Origin: an uncultured Lachnospiraceae bacterium | GTDB lineage: Bacteria; Bacillota; Clostridia; Lachnospirales; Lachnospiraceae | Assembly: GCA_945919075.1 (NCBI GenBank) | Contig: CAMEIX010000023.1 | Location: 1 to 47,047 of the forward strand | DNA length: 47,047 nucleotides | Reading direction: 5' to 3' | Shown: in pieces, positions 1 to 8,403 of the stretch | How the letters are laid out: each line of letters starts with the position of its first letter | Position numbering within the stretch: the first letter of the stretch is position 1 | Translations under genes and position numbers: made by a program | Notes under the pieces: generated by a model | The model's database searches: none | Seen by the model: the letters and a program-made list of their open reading frames with translations, nothing else | What the model was told of the DNA's origin: nothing

Positions 1-70
1 CAGTCACTATTTCAGGCTTGTTCTTTGGCATGTAAAATTCTTTAAATTCTTTCTTAAAATCAAATGTCAT
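1..70 (-). CDS. GyrI-like domain protein, N-terminus only (runs off window)
   Basis: Only the first 23 codons are inside the window. The translation reads MTFDFKKEFKEFYMPKNKPE followed by IVT, which I recognise as the usual opening of stand-alone GyrI-like small-molecule-binding proteins of Clostridia. An AAGGAG site lies four bases upstream of the ATG. The ATG overlaps the TGA of the TIGR04076 gene as ATGA, so the two are probably translationally coupled and co-transcribed. The family assignment rests on the N-terminus alone; the ligand-binding fold is outside the window. Confidence 0.7.
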   Translation of the reverse strand, partial: MTFDFKKEFKEFYMPKNKPEIVT

Positions 71-423
71 TTTTCTCCTTGATAATATTTGCCCTTATAA
101 AAATTCTCTGCGCCCGTCTTTTGGGCTGTCATTCGAAAACATACACATCCGTCCGGACAAACATAGTCCTTCACATTTGCTTCAATTCCTCCAACAAGTG
201 TTAGATCTCCTCCACTTCTGACAGCCTGCATATCACCATAAAGAATCTGCATCATTTTAGAACAGATTCCATAGCCCTGTTCATTCACAGGACAGCCGTA
301 TGTACAGATGTATTTATCACCTATTTCCTCACCATTTCTGCATAGGTGCTCTGTATGGTCGCCTCGTAGAAAACCTGTTACCTCTACAGAGAATTTGTAT
401 TCTTCGTCATACCATTTCTTCAT
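67..423 (-). CDS. TIGR04076 family protein
   Basis: This 118-residue cysteine-rich protein matches the TIGR04076 family of Clostridia as I remember it. The signature stretches are VTGFLRGDHTEHLCRNGEE, CTYGCPVNEQGYGIC and DYVCPDGCVCFRMTAQK. Function is unknown. The conserved cysteines (about residues 28, 40, 44, 53, 89, 93 and 95) suggest a metal or Fe-S site, but that is inference. An AAGGAGG site precedes the ATG. Its stop overlaps the start of the GyrI-like gene (ATGA), giving a two-gene unit. A GACAC-CTGT-GTGTC dyad lies about 90 bases upstream. No signal peptide or membrane segment is seen. Confidence 0.8.
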   Translation of the reverse strand: MKKWYDEEYKFSVEVTGFLRGDHTEHLCRNGEEIGDKYICTYGCPVNEQGYGICSKMMQILYGDMQAVRSGGDLTLVGGIEANVKDYVCPDGCVCFRMTAQKTGAENFYKGKYYQGEK

Positions 424-508
424 TACTTAGGCCTCCTTATTTTCTGAAATCGGATGAACTATTTTCATATCGCTTTCACTTCCTAATTTATCATACCACC
501 TATAATAC

Positions 509-522
509 GACACCTGTGTGTC
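509..522. promoter_or_regulatory. GACAC-N4-GTGTC dyad upstream of the TIGR04076 gene
   Basis: A perfect 5-4-5 inverted repeat lies upstream of the minus-strand TIGR04076/GyrI unit. On that strand a TATAAT-like hexamer (complement of about 533-541) sits just before the dyad, so a bound dimer would cover the start of transcription. The binding protein is unknown, and no good -35 element is visible. Confidence 0.35.
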
Positions 523-717
523 ATGTTCATTTATATTATACACAAAATTATAAGGTATTACATCCCGTATTACATCCTGTATGCATCAATTTTCTAAATA
601 ATAAAGCCCCAAACCATTGATTTTCAATGATTTGAAGCTATTTTACTCGTACCTGCGACTGGCACCGAAGGTTTTGGTATCCCGACAAATTCTGGAGCAT
701 AATACTTATTATCTATA

Positions 718-1146
718 CTATGAAAAATTTGTGAAACTATCTGTTTTCGTAACGCTATCAACATAAATATATACATCCATACAAGTAATTCCGCCTTTTT
801 CGTACACATATTCAAAACAAGACAATATATCGTCTTTTGGCTTTTCACAAAATCCATTTGCCTGTAAAAATGCCAACAATTTTCTATAGGCATTTGGAAT
901 CCGTTCAAAAGCAGCTATGAATGGGTTATATATTGTTATTACTGCGTAGTCTGCCTCTTTCTGATTTGCATATTCCACCCCCGGACAATCTGTTTCGAAT
1001 CCCTCTGGTAAAATATAAGCTGCTACATATCCACGAAGACCAAATCTATTCTGTAACTCAGGTGAGACATATGGAAAATCCCATCCAATTCTCATAGCAT
1101 CTGGTTGTATCTTTAGCAGACCGGATTGCCATGCCCAATTGTCCAT
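718..1146 (-). pseudogene. AraC-type effector-binding domain fragment
   Basis: The 142 residues resemble the C-terminal effector-binding (GyrI-like) half of clostridial AraC-family regulators: IGWDFPYVSPELQNRFGLRG, YAVITIYNPF, FEYVYEKGGITCMDVYIYVD. There is no helix-turn-helix. The reading frame closes at a TAG four codons upstream of the ATG, and no ribosome binding site precedes it. The simplest reading is a 3' remnant of a larger regulator gene that lost its DNA-binding half. A free-standing effector domain is possible but less likely without a Shine-Dalgarno site. A nested frame at 624-908 is a shadow. Confidence 0.5.
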
Positions 1147-1309
1147 GTAAGAATTCTAATCAAAACATCCAATTTGCAGGAAAACATATCTCTCAACGTA
1201 ATTAACTTATTCAATTCTCTCATCTATCAAAGATTTTTGTAAAACAGTATATTCATTATTTCATAGTTATTGTGAAAAGTACACCATATCATAAACGCTA
1301 TTTTTAAAA

Positions 1310-1336
1310 GGAATGTCAACTAACAGTTTACATTCC
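1310..1336. repeat. inverted repeat in the 1147-1474 gene-free stretch
   Basis: GGAATGT at 1310-1316 and ACATTCC at 1330-1336 form a small hairpin. The 328-base stretch between the AraC fragment and the HD-GYP gene otherwise shows only AT-rich DNA and the HD-GYP promoter. Confidence 0.3.
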
Positions 1337-1366
1337 CTTAGTGCTCTTATATTGTATAAGAAAATA

Positions 1367-1395
1367 TTGGCAAATAAATTTTGGAATGTTATAAT
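1367..1395 (+). promoter_or_regulatory. sigma-A promoter of the HD-GYP gene
   Basis: TTGGCA at 1367-1372, a 17-base spacer and TATAAT at 1390-1395 make a near-consensus promoter. Transcription would start near 1402, leaving a leader of about 73 bases. AAAGGGA before the ATG at 1475 is the ribosome binding site. Confidence 0.65.
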
Positions 1396-1474
1396 TATTT
1401 CGGAATAAATTGAGCCGAAAAGAACCGGGCACATCATTTCTCAGTAGTATCTATCTTGATAAAGGGAATCATAT

Positions 1475-2701
1475 ATGATTAATAAACTAAAGAATGTATA
1501 TCGACAACTTAATAGATCGATTTTTGTTGGTGAAAAATTACAGAGCAATATAAATGCCCTATCGTATGTTGGACTTGCAATTTCATTTTGTACGCTTATT
1601 ACAACATCAATGAATATCATTCAAGGTAGTTATTTTATGGCAGTTACTACTGCATTTTTTTGTGCTGTAGGTATATTTACTTTTATTACCTGTCACTATT
1701 TTAAAAAGAGAACAGCGGCGATATATGCTATTCTTTTTGCCTGCATACTACTTATGACGTACTATGCGATATCAGGGGAAAACGAGGGCTTTGCGATTTT
1801 ATGGACTATGATTGTTCCATCTGCTGTTATGTTCCTTGTCAGCGTCAAACATGGTATAATTCTATCTTTATATTATTGGTGTTTGTTTGCTGTCTTGTTC
1901 TACACACCCCTTAGAAGCTATGTTGCATCTCAATATACAGAAACATTTATGAATAGATATCCTGTACTGTATATGTGTGCAATAATGATTAATTCTACAG
2001 CTATGATTCGATATCACATAAGTGTGTTAAATGATATGCAATACAATGACAAATTAACAAATGAAGTGCAACGTCTTACTGCGATTGAAATAGAACGTAG
2101 AAAACAGATAGAAAATATGTCTGTTCAAATGATTGAAACACTTGCTAATGCAATCGATGCAAAAGATAAATACACAAATGGTCATTCATACAGAGTGTCA
2201 GAATATGCTGTTCTTTTGGCGAAAAAACTTGGATGGAGCGAAGAGCAAATAAAATTTCTAAGATATGAGGCAATTTTGCATGATGTTGGTAAAATTGGTG
2301 TTCCGGATGTGATACTAAATAAAGATTCAAAATTAACTGATACCGAATATAAAATTATACAGTCCCATACTTGTTTGGGTGGGGAGATTTTGTCCAAAGC
2401 AGACACAGTCCCCAATGCGTCGGATGTGGCGAAATACCATCATGAAAGAGTGGATGGAAAAGGTTATCCGGAAAGACTTGCAGGTGAGAAAATTCCGGTA
2501 AATGCAAGAATAGTATGCATTGCTGATGCATTTGATGCCATGAATTCTGACCGAGTATATCGAAAAGCACTTCCAAAAGAAACCATTATTCATGAACTTA
2601 AAAAGGGAAGAGGAACTCAATTTGATGCTAAGTTTTTAGATGTTTTCCTCAAAATGTATGAAAATGGTGAACTGATAATAGAGAAAAAATGCAATGGATG
2701 A
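1475..2701 (+). CDS. membrane HD-GYP domain phosphodiesterase
   Basis: The 408-residue protein has five or more hydrophobic segments in residues 28-180, a short linker helix (about 185-215) and a C-terminal HD-GYP domain. The metal and catalytic signature is complete: H237 (NGHSYRVSEYA), H269-D270 (HDVGKIGVPDVIL), HH at 322-323 (HHERVDGKGYP with the GYP at 330-332) and ARIVCIADAFDAM at 344-356. HD-GYP enzymes hydrolyse cyclic di-GMP to pGpG or GMP, so this is probably a membrane sensor that lowers c-di-GMP. The sensory region is not a named domain I recognise. It stands alone with its own promoter and is the one clearly intact gene in the decayed left end. Confidence 0.88.
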   Translation: MINKLKNVYRQLNRSIFVGEKLQSNINALSYVGLAISFCTLITTSMNIIQGSYFMAVTTAFFCAVGIFTFITCHYFKKRTAAIYAILFACILLMTYYAISGENEGFAILWTMIVPSAVMFLVSVKHGIILSLYYWCLFAVLFYTPLRSYVASQYTETFMNRYPVLYMCAIMINSTAMIRYHISVLNDMQYNDKLTNEVQRLTAIEIERRKQIENMSVQMIETLANAIDAKDKYTNGHSYRVSEYAVLLAKKLGWSEEQIKFLRYEAILHDVGKIGVPDVILNKDSKLTDTEYKIIQSHTCLGGEILSKADTVPNASDVAKYHHERVDGKGYPERLAGEKIPVNARIVCIADAFDAMNSDRVYRKALPKETIIHELKKGRGTQFDAKFLDVFLKMYENGELIIEKKCNG

Positions 2702-2734
2702 CGATGACATCAACTCTCACCACGCCGACGATAA

Positions 2735-2760
2735 GTTAAAACTGGTTCTCCTGTTTTAAC
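2735..2760. repeat. inverted repeat after the HD-GYP gene
   Basis: GTTAAAAC at 2735-2742 and GTTTTAAC at 2753-2760 form an 8-bp stem with a 10-base loop, 34 bases after the HD-GYP stop. There is no T-tract, so it is a weak terminator or a plain inverted repeat. Confidence 0.35.
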
Positions 2761-2880
2761 AATGCTTTCCATTGAAACCATACCAACCGTGACTGCCTGC
2801 CGGTGAAACAATCGGTTTTAAAACAATTAGAATAATATTAATTTGTGACACATAAACTAATATCACCACTAAAAATCCTT

Positions 2881-2909
2881 TTGACAGCTTTTGCTTTCGA
2901 TGGTATATT
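2881..2909 (+). promoter_or_regulatory. consensus promoter of the Abi-associated RNA
   Basis: TTGACA at 2881-2886, a 17-base spacer and TATATT at 2904-2909. The expected start, near 2916, falls just ahead of the structured RNA. This is one of the strongest promoters in the window. Confidence 0.7.
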
Positions 2910-2914
2910 ATCTT

Positions 2915-2985
2915 TAGTGGTTGTGCTGCGTTGCTTGCGAGGCACGTGGCCGGTGGAGTTCCATGCGTGGGCTCCACTTTTTTTA
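2915..2985 (+). ncRNA. candidate abiF-type structured RNA upstream of the Abi_2 gene
   Basis: Between a consensus promoter and the Abi gene lies a GC-rich stretch of about 70 bases that stands out from AT-rich surroundings. A first hairpin closes with GTGC/GCAC (about 2922-2945). A second is formed by GTGGAG at 2953-2958 and CTCCAC at 2972-2977, with CCA-TGCG-TGG inside, followed by seven T residues (2978-2984). Promoter, compact fold and intrinsic terminator define a separate small RNA. Known: structured 'abiF RNA' motifs have been described upstream of Abi_2/AbiF genes. Position and size fit, but I could not check the sequence against a covariance model. Confidence 0.55.
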
Positions 2986-3012
2986 TGCCACAAAACAAAG
3001 GAGTATTCAGAG

Positions 3013-3846
3013 ATGGCTAACAAAACATTTCTCACATATGATGAGCAAATTGAAAAACTAGAAAAACAGCTTGTTATTTCTGATCCTGAATTTGCCAAAA
3101 TAACATTACAAAAACTAAGCTATTTTTCATAAATTGGTGGATATAAAGATTTATTTAAGCATAAGCCATCAGGGAATTACCTACATGGTGTCACCTTTGA
3201 AGAAATTGCCGCCTTTTATTACTTTGATGAAGAATTGAGAACACTCTTTCTCAAATATATATTACACGTTGAAAGACAGCTAAAATCCATGTTGTCATAT
3301 TACTTCTGTGAAAAATATGGTGAACAGCAAACAGCATATTTAACCGCTGGAAATTATAACTATACACGCAAAAATTCCAGCAAAATAAATCGCCTGATTA
3401 CAACCTTAAGCCAAACTATTGCCTTGCCTAGTAACTATAGTTATATCACACATCACGCAAGGGTATATGGTAATGTACCTTTGTGGGTAGCAACCAATGC
3501 ACTTACATTTGGACAGATTTCAAAAATGTATCAATATTCAACTTCTGATATCCGCACTAAGGTCAGTCTTAATTTCGCCAACATGTCAGAGGTTCAGTTA
3601 CATCAACTCATTCGTATTCTTGCAAGCTGTAGAAATGTATGTACTCATAATGAAAGACTTTATTCCTTCCAGGTAAATGAAGCAATCCCTGATATGGTTT
3701 TACATAGTAAATTGCAGCTACCACAGAAAAAGGGCCAATATACTATCGGTAAGAAAGACCTGTTTGCAGTAGTAATAGCTCTACGTTATCTCATAGATAA
3801 TCAAGAATTTGCGCATTTCTACGAGCGGTGCGAGGATGGAGCATGA
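3013..3846 (+). pseudogene. Abi_2 (AbiD/AbiF-like) abortive-infection protein, interrupted by an in-frame TAA
   Basis: The gene starts at ATG 3013 (MANKTFLTYDEQIEKLEKQL). It reads to codon 39 and meets TAA at 3130-3132, then continues in the same frame without a break: IGGYKDLFKHKPSGNYLHG, FEEIAAFYYFDEELRTLFL, HVERQLKSMLSYYF, ASCRNVCTHNERLYSF, ending at 3846. Both halves together are the length and content of one Abi_2 protein (about 277 codons), so a single point change such as TTA to TAA explains the break. Residues CRNVCTHNERLY resemble the R-X4-6-H motif of HEPN nucleases. The second half could start at TTG 3235, giving 203 residues. The family aborts phage infection; this copy is probably dead unless the stop is read through. 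Confidence 0.75.
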
Positions 3847-4048
3847 ATGTGCACCTCACTGCTAAACAAAAATTGACCAAATTCTCTGGCGCGACGGATG
3901 TCTCTTATCCCCTCGGATATATAAAATAGTGATGTACGGGTATCTATAGCAAAAAAATGAGAGTTTAGCATCCTTTTCATCATAAAAATCATCAAATTCA
4001 TAGTCAAAATAGATGCGTGAGTATCTATAGAGAAAAATTTAAAAAATG

Positions 4049-4077
4049 GTATCCCTTAATTTTCAAAAAAGGGATAC
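4049..4077. terminator. hairpin in the 3847-4115 gene-free stretch
   Basis: GTATCCCTT at 4049-4057 pairs with AAGGGATAC at 4069-4077, followed by a T-rich run, so it can end transcription from the left. It sits inside a wider inverted repeat (4021-4029 GTATCTATA and 4097-4105 TATAGATAC). Another GTATCTATAG occurs at 3940-3949. The rest of 3847-4115 shows no coding potential I can support. Confidence 0.5.
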
Positions 4078-4115
4078 TATTTTCATGATAATTTTGTATA
4101 GATACCAGATAGCGA

Positions 4116-4346
4116 TTATAAGTGCATAAACCGTTGATATAACACACACAATGGATGCAAAAATAAGAAAAAATCTGTATAGACCGAGTTCCTGTCCGGC
4201 GACAGAGAGGTTATTTTCTCGGAACGAACAATATACTCACCGCCATAGCGTTCTACAATCGGCACAACGCTCTCAATATACTCATCATAAGTCCCGCGAC
4301 CTTTTTCTTCATCAATATATGTATCAACGACAAAATAACAACGCAT
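4116..4346 (-). pseudogene. DUF1330 family protein, 3'-truncated
   Basis: The start is typical of DUF1330 proteins: MRCYFVVDTYIDEEKGRGTY, then VVPIVERYGGEYIVRSEKITSL. A GAGGT site precedes the ATG. After residue 51 (SPDR) the sequence no longer resembles the family. The expected beta-strand and C-terminal half of a normal ~95-residue protein are missing, replaced by about 23 hydrophobic residues read from AT-rich DNA. The gene is therefore probably truncated at about position 4190. Homologous material was not found in the other frames downstream. It lies 13 bases after the MBL hydrolase gene and was probably in its operon. Confidence 0.65.
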
Positions 4347-4359
4347 ACTATTTACCTCG

Positions 4360-5103
4360 CTACCTTAAACAGTTTATTGTAGTCGCAAACAGGGGATTTG
4401 ATTTCAAGAAATCCATATTAAGTTCCCGACAAACTTCATCAACCAAAGCAGGCAGGTCCTGCCCTTTATCCAGAGAAACAACGGTGTTTTTCAGAACAGC
4501 CATCAGTTCGTTCGCTTCCTGCAGTTTATTCTTCATTACGTCATTTGAATATGCCATATCCCATGCAGGGTAGAATGTTTCCACGCCCGAAATATGTTCA
4601 AGCCGCTGCAATGTTTCTCTCATTTCCATTTCGCTAATCATTATCGGAATATCACCCTTTACGGGAACTGCATCGCCGATAAACATAGCGTCACCCATCC
4701 GATAAGAAACACCGTCAGCCGAATGACCTGCTGTTCTTATAATCTCCAGCGACAATCCTTCTTCAAGAGTAATCGTATCTCCGTCCCGTGCAATTTCATC
4801 AACCCTTGCCGAATTTCCTGCAATAGCATAAAAGTTTGGTATCGGTCTTTCCTTGAACTGCACATCGATATTTTCAATCCACCTTTTTTCACCCTCGCTT
4901 GCATATATTTTGCAATCAGTATGCTTCTGAAACCATGATAAAGAGCCAATATGGTCGGGGTGTGAATGCGTCACAAATATGCCTTTTATATCTGCTGCGC
5001 TCCTGCCAATGCTTGTGAGATAGTTCAGTATTTGTTCTTCACAACCATATACTCCCGAATCAACAAGATAACAGTACTTCGCTTCGATAATATAGACATA
5101 CAC
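4360..5103 (-). CDS. MBL-fold metallo-hydrolase, in-frame TGA near the 5' end
   Basis: The protein has the metallo-beta-lactamase fold metal site: THSHPDH (residues 45-51), AGHSADG near 125 and GDAVP near 146. The last histidine of many families is not obvious; the region reads FYPAWD. The natural start appears to be ATG 5169, after AGAGGGAC, giving MENARIHQIKVDFNVTPKI, then TGA at 5112-5110, then RYVYVYIIEAKYCYLVDSG in the same frame. That N-terminal strand belongs to the fold, so the present gene is either a recent nonsense mutant (for example CGA or AAA to TGA) or re-initiates at GTG 5103, which lacks a ribosome binding site. Substrate unknown. It is followed by the truncated DUF1330 gene. 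Confidence 0.7.
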   Translation of the reverse strand: MYVYIIEAKYCYLVDSGVYGCEEQILNYLTSIGRSAADIKGIFVTHSHPDHIGSLSWFQKHTDCKIYASEGEKRWIENIDVQFKERPIPNFYAIAGNSARVDEIARDGDTITLEEGLSLEIIRTAGHSADGVSYRMGDAMFIGDAVPVKGDIPIMISEMEMRETLQRLEHISGVETFYPAWDMAYSNDVMKNKLQEANELMAVLKNTVVSLDKGQDLPALVDEVCRELNMDFLKSNPLFATTINCLR

Positions 5104-5251
5104 ATAGCGTCATATCTTTGGTGTAACATTAAAATCCACTTTTATCTGATGAATCCTTGCGTTTTCCATAAGTCCCTCTTTCTTTTGCTCATTAATGTTG
5201 TGGTCGTTTCCCACTGAAACCGAATTTATAGAATTTCCGTGGTCATTATTG

Positions 5252-7321
5252 CTAAAATATGTATACCTCTATCTCTTTCCCTTCGCGCACGAATACCGGA
5301 ATCACATTTAAAGGAGCCTCAGCCTCCACTGTTTGTCCACCTTCGTAAACTTTTCCGGTATAGCTTTCCACAAAGTTTGCTCCCTTAGGCAAATAAACCT
5401 CTCTGGTATTTACACCCGCCTCCATGACCGGTGCTACTAAAAGGTCGGGGCCAAACATATAGGCATCTTCAATCTCCCAAGCCATCTTGTCATCAGGAAA
5501 ATCATAAAATAGCGGTCTCATAACGGGGGCACCGGTTCTGCTTGCTTCGGCCATACATTCCCGGATATAGGGCCGCAAATTCTCACGGATAAACAGGAAG
5601 GATTTCAGAATCTCATAATTTTCTTCTCCAAAGCTCCATACCTCATTATCCTGACCGGAGGTAAGCTGGCGTACATTATTAATAAATTCCTGTTCTCTCT
5701 CGTACCACGGGGAACGTTCGCCATGCATACGGAATACCGGGCAGAATGCTCCCCACGCAAACCAGCGAAGTAACAGTTCCTGAAAGCCGGGGTCGGTAAT
5801 GTCGCCGCCCACAAAACCGCCGATGTCACTGGTCCACCAGGGAATCCCCGCAAGTCCCATGGAAAGCCCTGCCTGCAATTGTTCTCTCATGGCGCGGAAA
5901 GAAGAATGGATATCTCCGGACCAGGTAAGCACTCCATACTTCTGGCTTCCTGCCCAGGCACACCGGACAAGGGACATAATTTCCTTTTCTCCGCTCTGTT
6001 TCAGGCCGTCGTAGAAGCCTCTTGCATACATCAGAGGATAAATATTGGTGCATTGCAGCGCAGGTCCTGCATAATAGCGGTAATTATCAAAATCATAGGG
6101 CCCGTATTCCGGTTCCGCCTCATCCAGCCAGAAGATGCGGATACCAAGGTCATAATAATTCTGTTTGCATTTTTCCCAGACAAACTCTCTGGCTTTTGGG
6201 TTGGTGGGATCATAGAAAATGGTGTTCCCCATCCAGGTCATATGATTGCCGTTTCCTCTGTCGGTACGCACCAGATACCCTTTACTGCTCATTTCACCGA
6301 AATTTTCGCTTCGCTCATCAATGGTGGGCCATACTGAGACGACAGTTTCAATACCAAGTTCTTTTAATTCCCTGACCATAGCCGCAGGATCTGGCCAGTC
6401 TCTTTTTTCAAATTTGAAATCCCCCTGCATACTCCAGTGAAAAAAGTCCACCACAATGGCATCCATGGGAAGACCACGCCTTTTATGCTCTCTTGCCACA
6501 TTTAAAATTTCTTCCTGATTGCGATACCGTAGTTTGCACTGCCAGTAACCCAGACCATATTCGGGCATCATGGGGGTGCGTCCGGTTGCCGCAGAGTAAT
6601 TTCTCTCTAAATCTGCCGGGGTGTCCCCTGCCGTAATAAAATAATCCATCTTTTTGGTGCTCTTTGCATGCCACTCGGTTTTATTGGTGGCAAAGGTCAC
6701 GGTACCAATGGCCGGATTATTCCAGAAGAACCCATAACCCCTGTTGGATATCATAAAGGGCACACTGGCCTGTGAATTCCTGTGGGCCAGTTCCAGGGTA
6801 GCGCCTTTTTTATCAAGATGTCTGTCCTGATACTGTCCCATGCCATATATTTTTTCATCATCATAGGCCTCAAAACGCGCTGTCAGGGTGTAATCGGTGC
6901 TGCCGGTAATGGGCTTTAATTCTCTTGCATCCACGCGGAGAGGCACACAGTAACGGTTGATACGGTTCCGGTTTCGCCAGTATTCTTCGGTCAGAATCTC
7001 CCCTTTATCATTCAGATAGGAAATCCAGCCTTCCGGATTAACCCTTGCTGTAATTTTGCCGTTTTTTATGGTTGCCACGGTTCCCATCATGTGGTATTTT
7101 TTCCATTCTTCTCCCCGATACCACGGATCTGTGATATCCACGGTTTCAAAGGTGATTTCCGGAATCACCTCTTCTACCGGCTCACAAAGTGCCCAGTCAT
7201 TTTCGTCCATCTTAGGTTCCGCAGTCATACGCACGCGAAGACTGTCCCTGCCCCAGCACTCTATATATACCTTCGTAAGGCCTTCTTCAATTACTAATCT
7301 GTTGTTTTCTTCTCTAACCAT
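5252..7321 (-). CDS. GH31 glycoside hydrolase, probable alpha-xylosidase
   Basis: The 689-residue protein has the GH31 layout: an N-terminal beta-sandwich (to about 245), a TIM barrel from about 255 to 560, and a C-terminal beta domain. The nucleophile is predicted as D400 in IFWLDEAEPE and the acid/base as D470 in TWSGDIHSSF. WLDxxEPE with the WSGD segment is closer to alpha-xylosidases of the YicI/XylS type than to alpha-glucosidases; this is inference from motif memory. There is no signal peptide, so it acts on imported oligosaccharides. AAGGAG precedes the ATG. A nearby xylulokinase operon supports a xylose-releasing role, though no transporter is present here. Confidence 0.82.
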   Translation of the reverse strand: MVREENNRLVIEEGLTKVYIECWGRDSLRVRMTAEPKMDENDWALCEPVEEVIPEITFETVDITDPWYRGEEWKKYHMMGTVATIKNGKITARVNPEGWISYLNDKGEILTEEYWRNRNRINRYCVPLRVDARELKPITGSTDYTLTARFEAYDDEKIYGMGQYQDRHLDKKGATLELAHRNSQASVPFMISNRGYGFFWNNPAIGTVTFATNKTEWHAKSTKKMDYFITAGDTPADLERNYSAATGRTPMMPEYGLGYWQCKLRYRNQEEILNVAREHKRRGLPMDAIVVDFFHWSMQGDFKFEKRDWPDPAAMVRELKELGIETVVSVWPTIDERSENFGEMSSKGYLVRTDRGNGNHMTWMGNTIFYDPTNPKAREFVWEKCKQNYYDLGIRIFWLDEAEPEYGPYDFDNYRYYAGPALQCTNIYPLMYARGFYDGLKQSGEKEIMSLVRCAWAGSQKYGVLTWSGDIHSSFRAMREQLQAGLSMGLAGIPWWTSDIGGFVGGDITDPGFQELLLRWFAWGAFCPVFRMHGERSPWYEREQEFINNVRQLTSGQDNEVWSFGEENYEILKSFLFIRENLRPYIRECMAEASRTGAPVMRPLFYDFPDDKMAWEIEDAYMFGPDLLVAPVMEAGVNTREVYLPKGANFVESYTGKVYEGGQTVEAEAPLNVIPVFVREGKEIEVYIF

Positions 7322-7489
7322 GCATTACTCCTTACTCTTGGGAGGAAAGATTTATTTTGTTGTTTCTTGGTACATATTTGTGTATTTTATTCTTCATATT
7401 CATCGTATTTTGCATTTTGTGTTCCTCATCTAAAATTTTTAGAGCCAAAATGGAGCCATGAAAAATCTAATGTAGTATCCGTACATTAT

Positions 7490-8215
7490 TTATTTCTCCT
7501 CAAAAATTTTTAATCTCTTCACAATCTCCTCCGGTTCCGGCAACATTTCTTTCATCTCCTCCGGAAGAGTATTCCTCAACTGATATGTAGCCACTCCAAT
7601 CGGAGCATTGATATTCTTTAAAGCATATTCTACATAAGTTTTATCTTTACTCTTGCAAATAATAATACCAATCGATGGATTTTCGTCTGGCAATTTGACC
7701 TGCTCGTCCAACGCTGTCAAATACAACTGCATCTTTCCGGCATATTCTGCTTCAAATTCACCTATTTTCAACTCTATGGCTATCAAACTTCTCAACCTTC
7801 TATGAAAAAGTAAAAGATCTATATATAAATCCCTGCTTCCTGCCATCAGATGATATTGATTTCCGATGAATGTATAATCTCCACCCATTTCTATCAAAAA
7901 CGCTCTTATGTTATTTACCAATTGCATTTCTAATTCGTGTTCAGAGTATTCAGGTGACAATTCCGCAAAATCAAATGTATATTCATCTTTTACCGCAAGC
8001 TTAGCCTGTACACTTTGCTCCACTGGAAGCGTCAAATCAAAATTAGTTTGATTCAACAAATACTTCTCATAAGTTTGTGCTTCAATAAAGTTGGCTAATA
8101 TGCGCTTAGTCCATCCATATCTTTTCACCATCTGAATGTAAAATTCCCGTTGCCGATCATCCTTACACTTTTCCATAATGATGATGTTGTTGCTCCAACT
8201 AATTTCTCGCACCAA
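7490..8215 (-). pseudogene. DUF1016 (YhcG-type) PDDEXK nuclease, N-terminally truncated
   Basis: The 241 residues match the C-terminal PDDEXK nuclease part of DUF1016/YhcG proteins, with ISWSNNIIIMEKCKDDRQREFY and the catalytic pattern YIDLLLFHRRLRSLIAIELK (D, then E-x-K). Full-length members are about 330-380 residues with an N-terminal DUF1016_N domain, absent here. The only start is TTG at 8215, with no ribosome binding site and an in-frame TAA four codons upstream. The break coincides with a perfect 19-base palindrome (8206-8224). These nucleases often travel with restriction genes, and a DNA methylase fragment lies just upstream. Confidence 0.7.
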
Positions 8216-8224
8216 TGGTGCGAG
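8206..8224. repeat. perfect 19-base palindrome at the truncation point
   Basis: CTCGCACCAATGGTGCGAG has two 9-base arms around one base. It lies exactly where the DUF1016 homology begins, so it may mark a recombination or excision junction. The codons in its right half still read as family sequence (VRE). Confidence 0.6.
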
Positions 8225-8370
8225 TTATGTCACTAAATACTATACATACCTGCTCTAGTTGCTGTTCCTTTATGATAATTCATTATACAGCAATACCCTT
8301 ATTATCTCAATGAAATTTTGTTCACTTAGTTCGCCACCATCATTATTTTACTTATGATTTCTGAATTCAA

Positions 8371-8396
8371 AAATGCACCCGTTTCCGGGTGCATTT
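8371..8396. terminator. bidirectional intrinsic terminator
   Basis: AAATGCACCCG at 8371-8381 and CGGGTGCATTT at 8386-8396 form an 11-bp perfect stem with loop TTTC. T-rich sequence follows on the minus strand, just after the stop of the DNA methylase fragment. The rest of 8225-8403 shows nothing else I can support. Confidence 0.75.
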
Positions 8397-8403
8397 ACAC
8401 AGA

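Noticed and set aside
624..908. 94-residue minus-strand frame
   Set aside because: Overlaps the AraC effector fragment in another frame, has no ribosome binding site and no family resemblance; a shadow.
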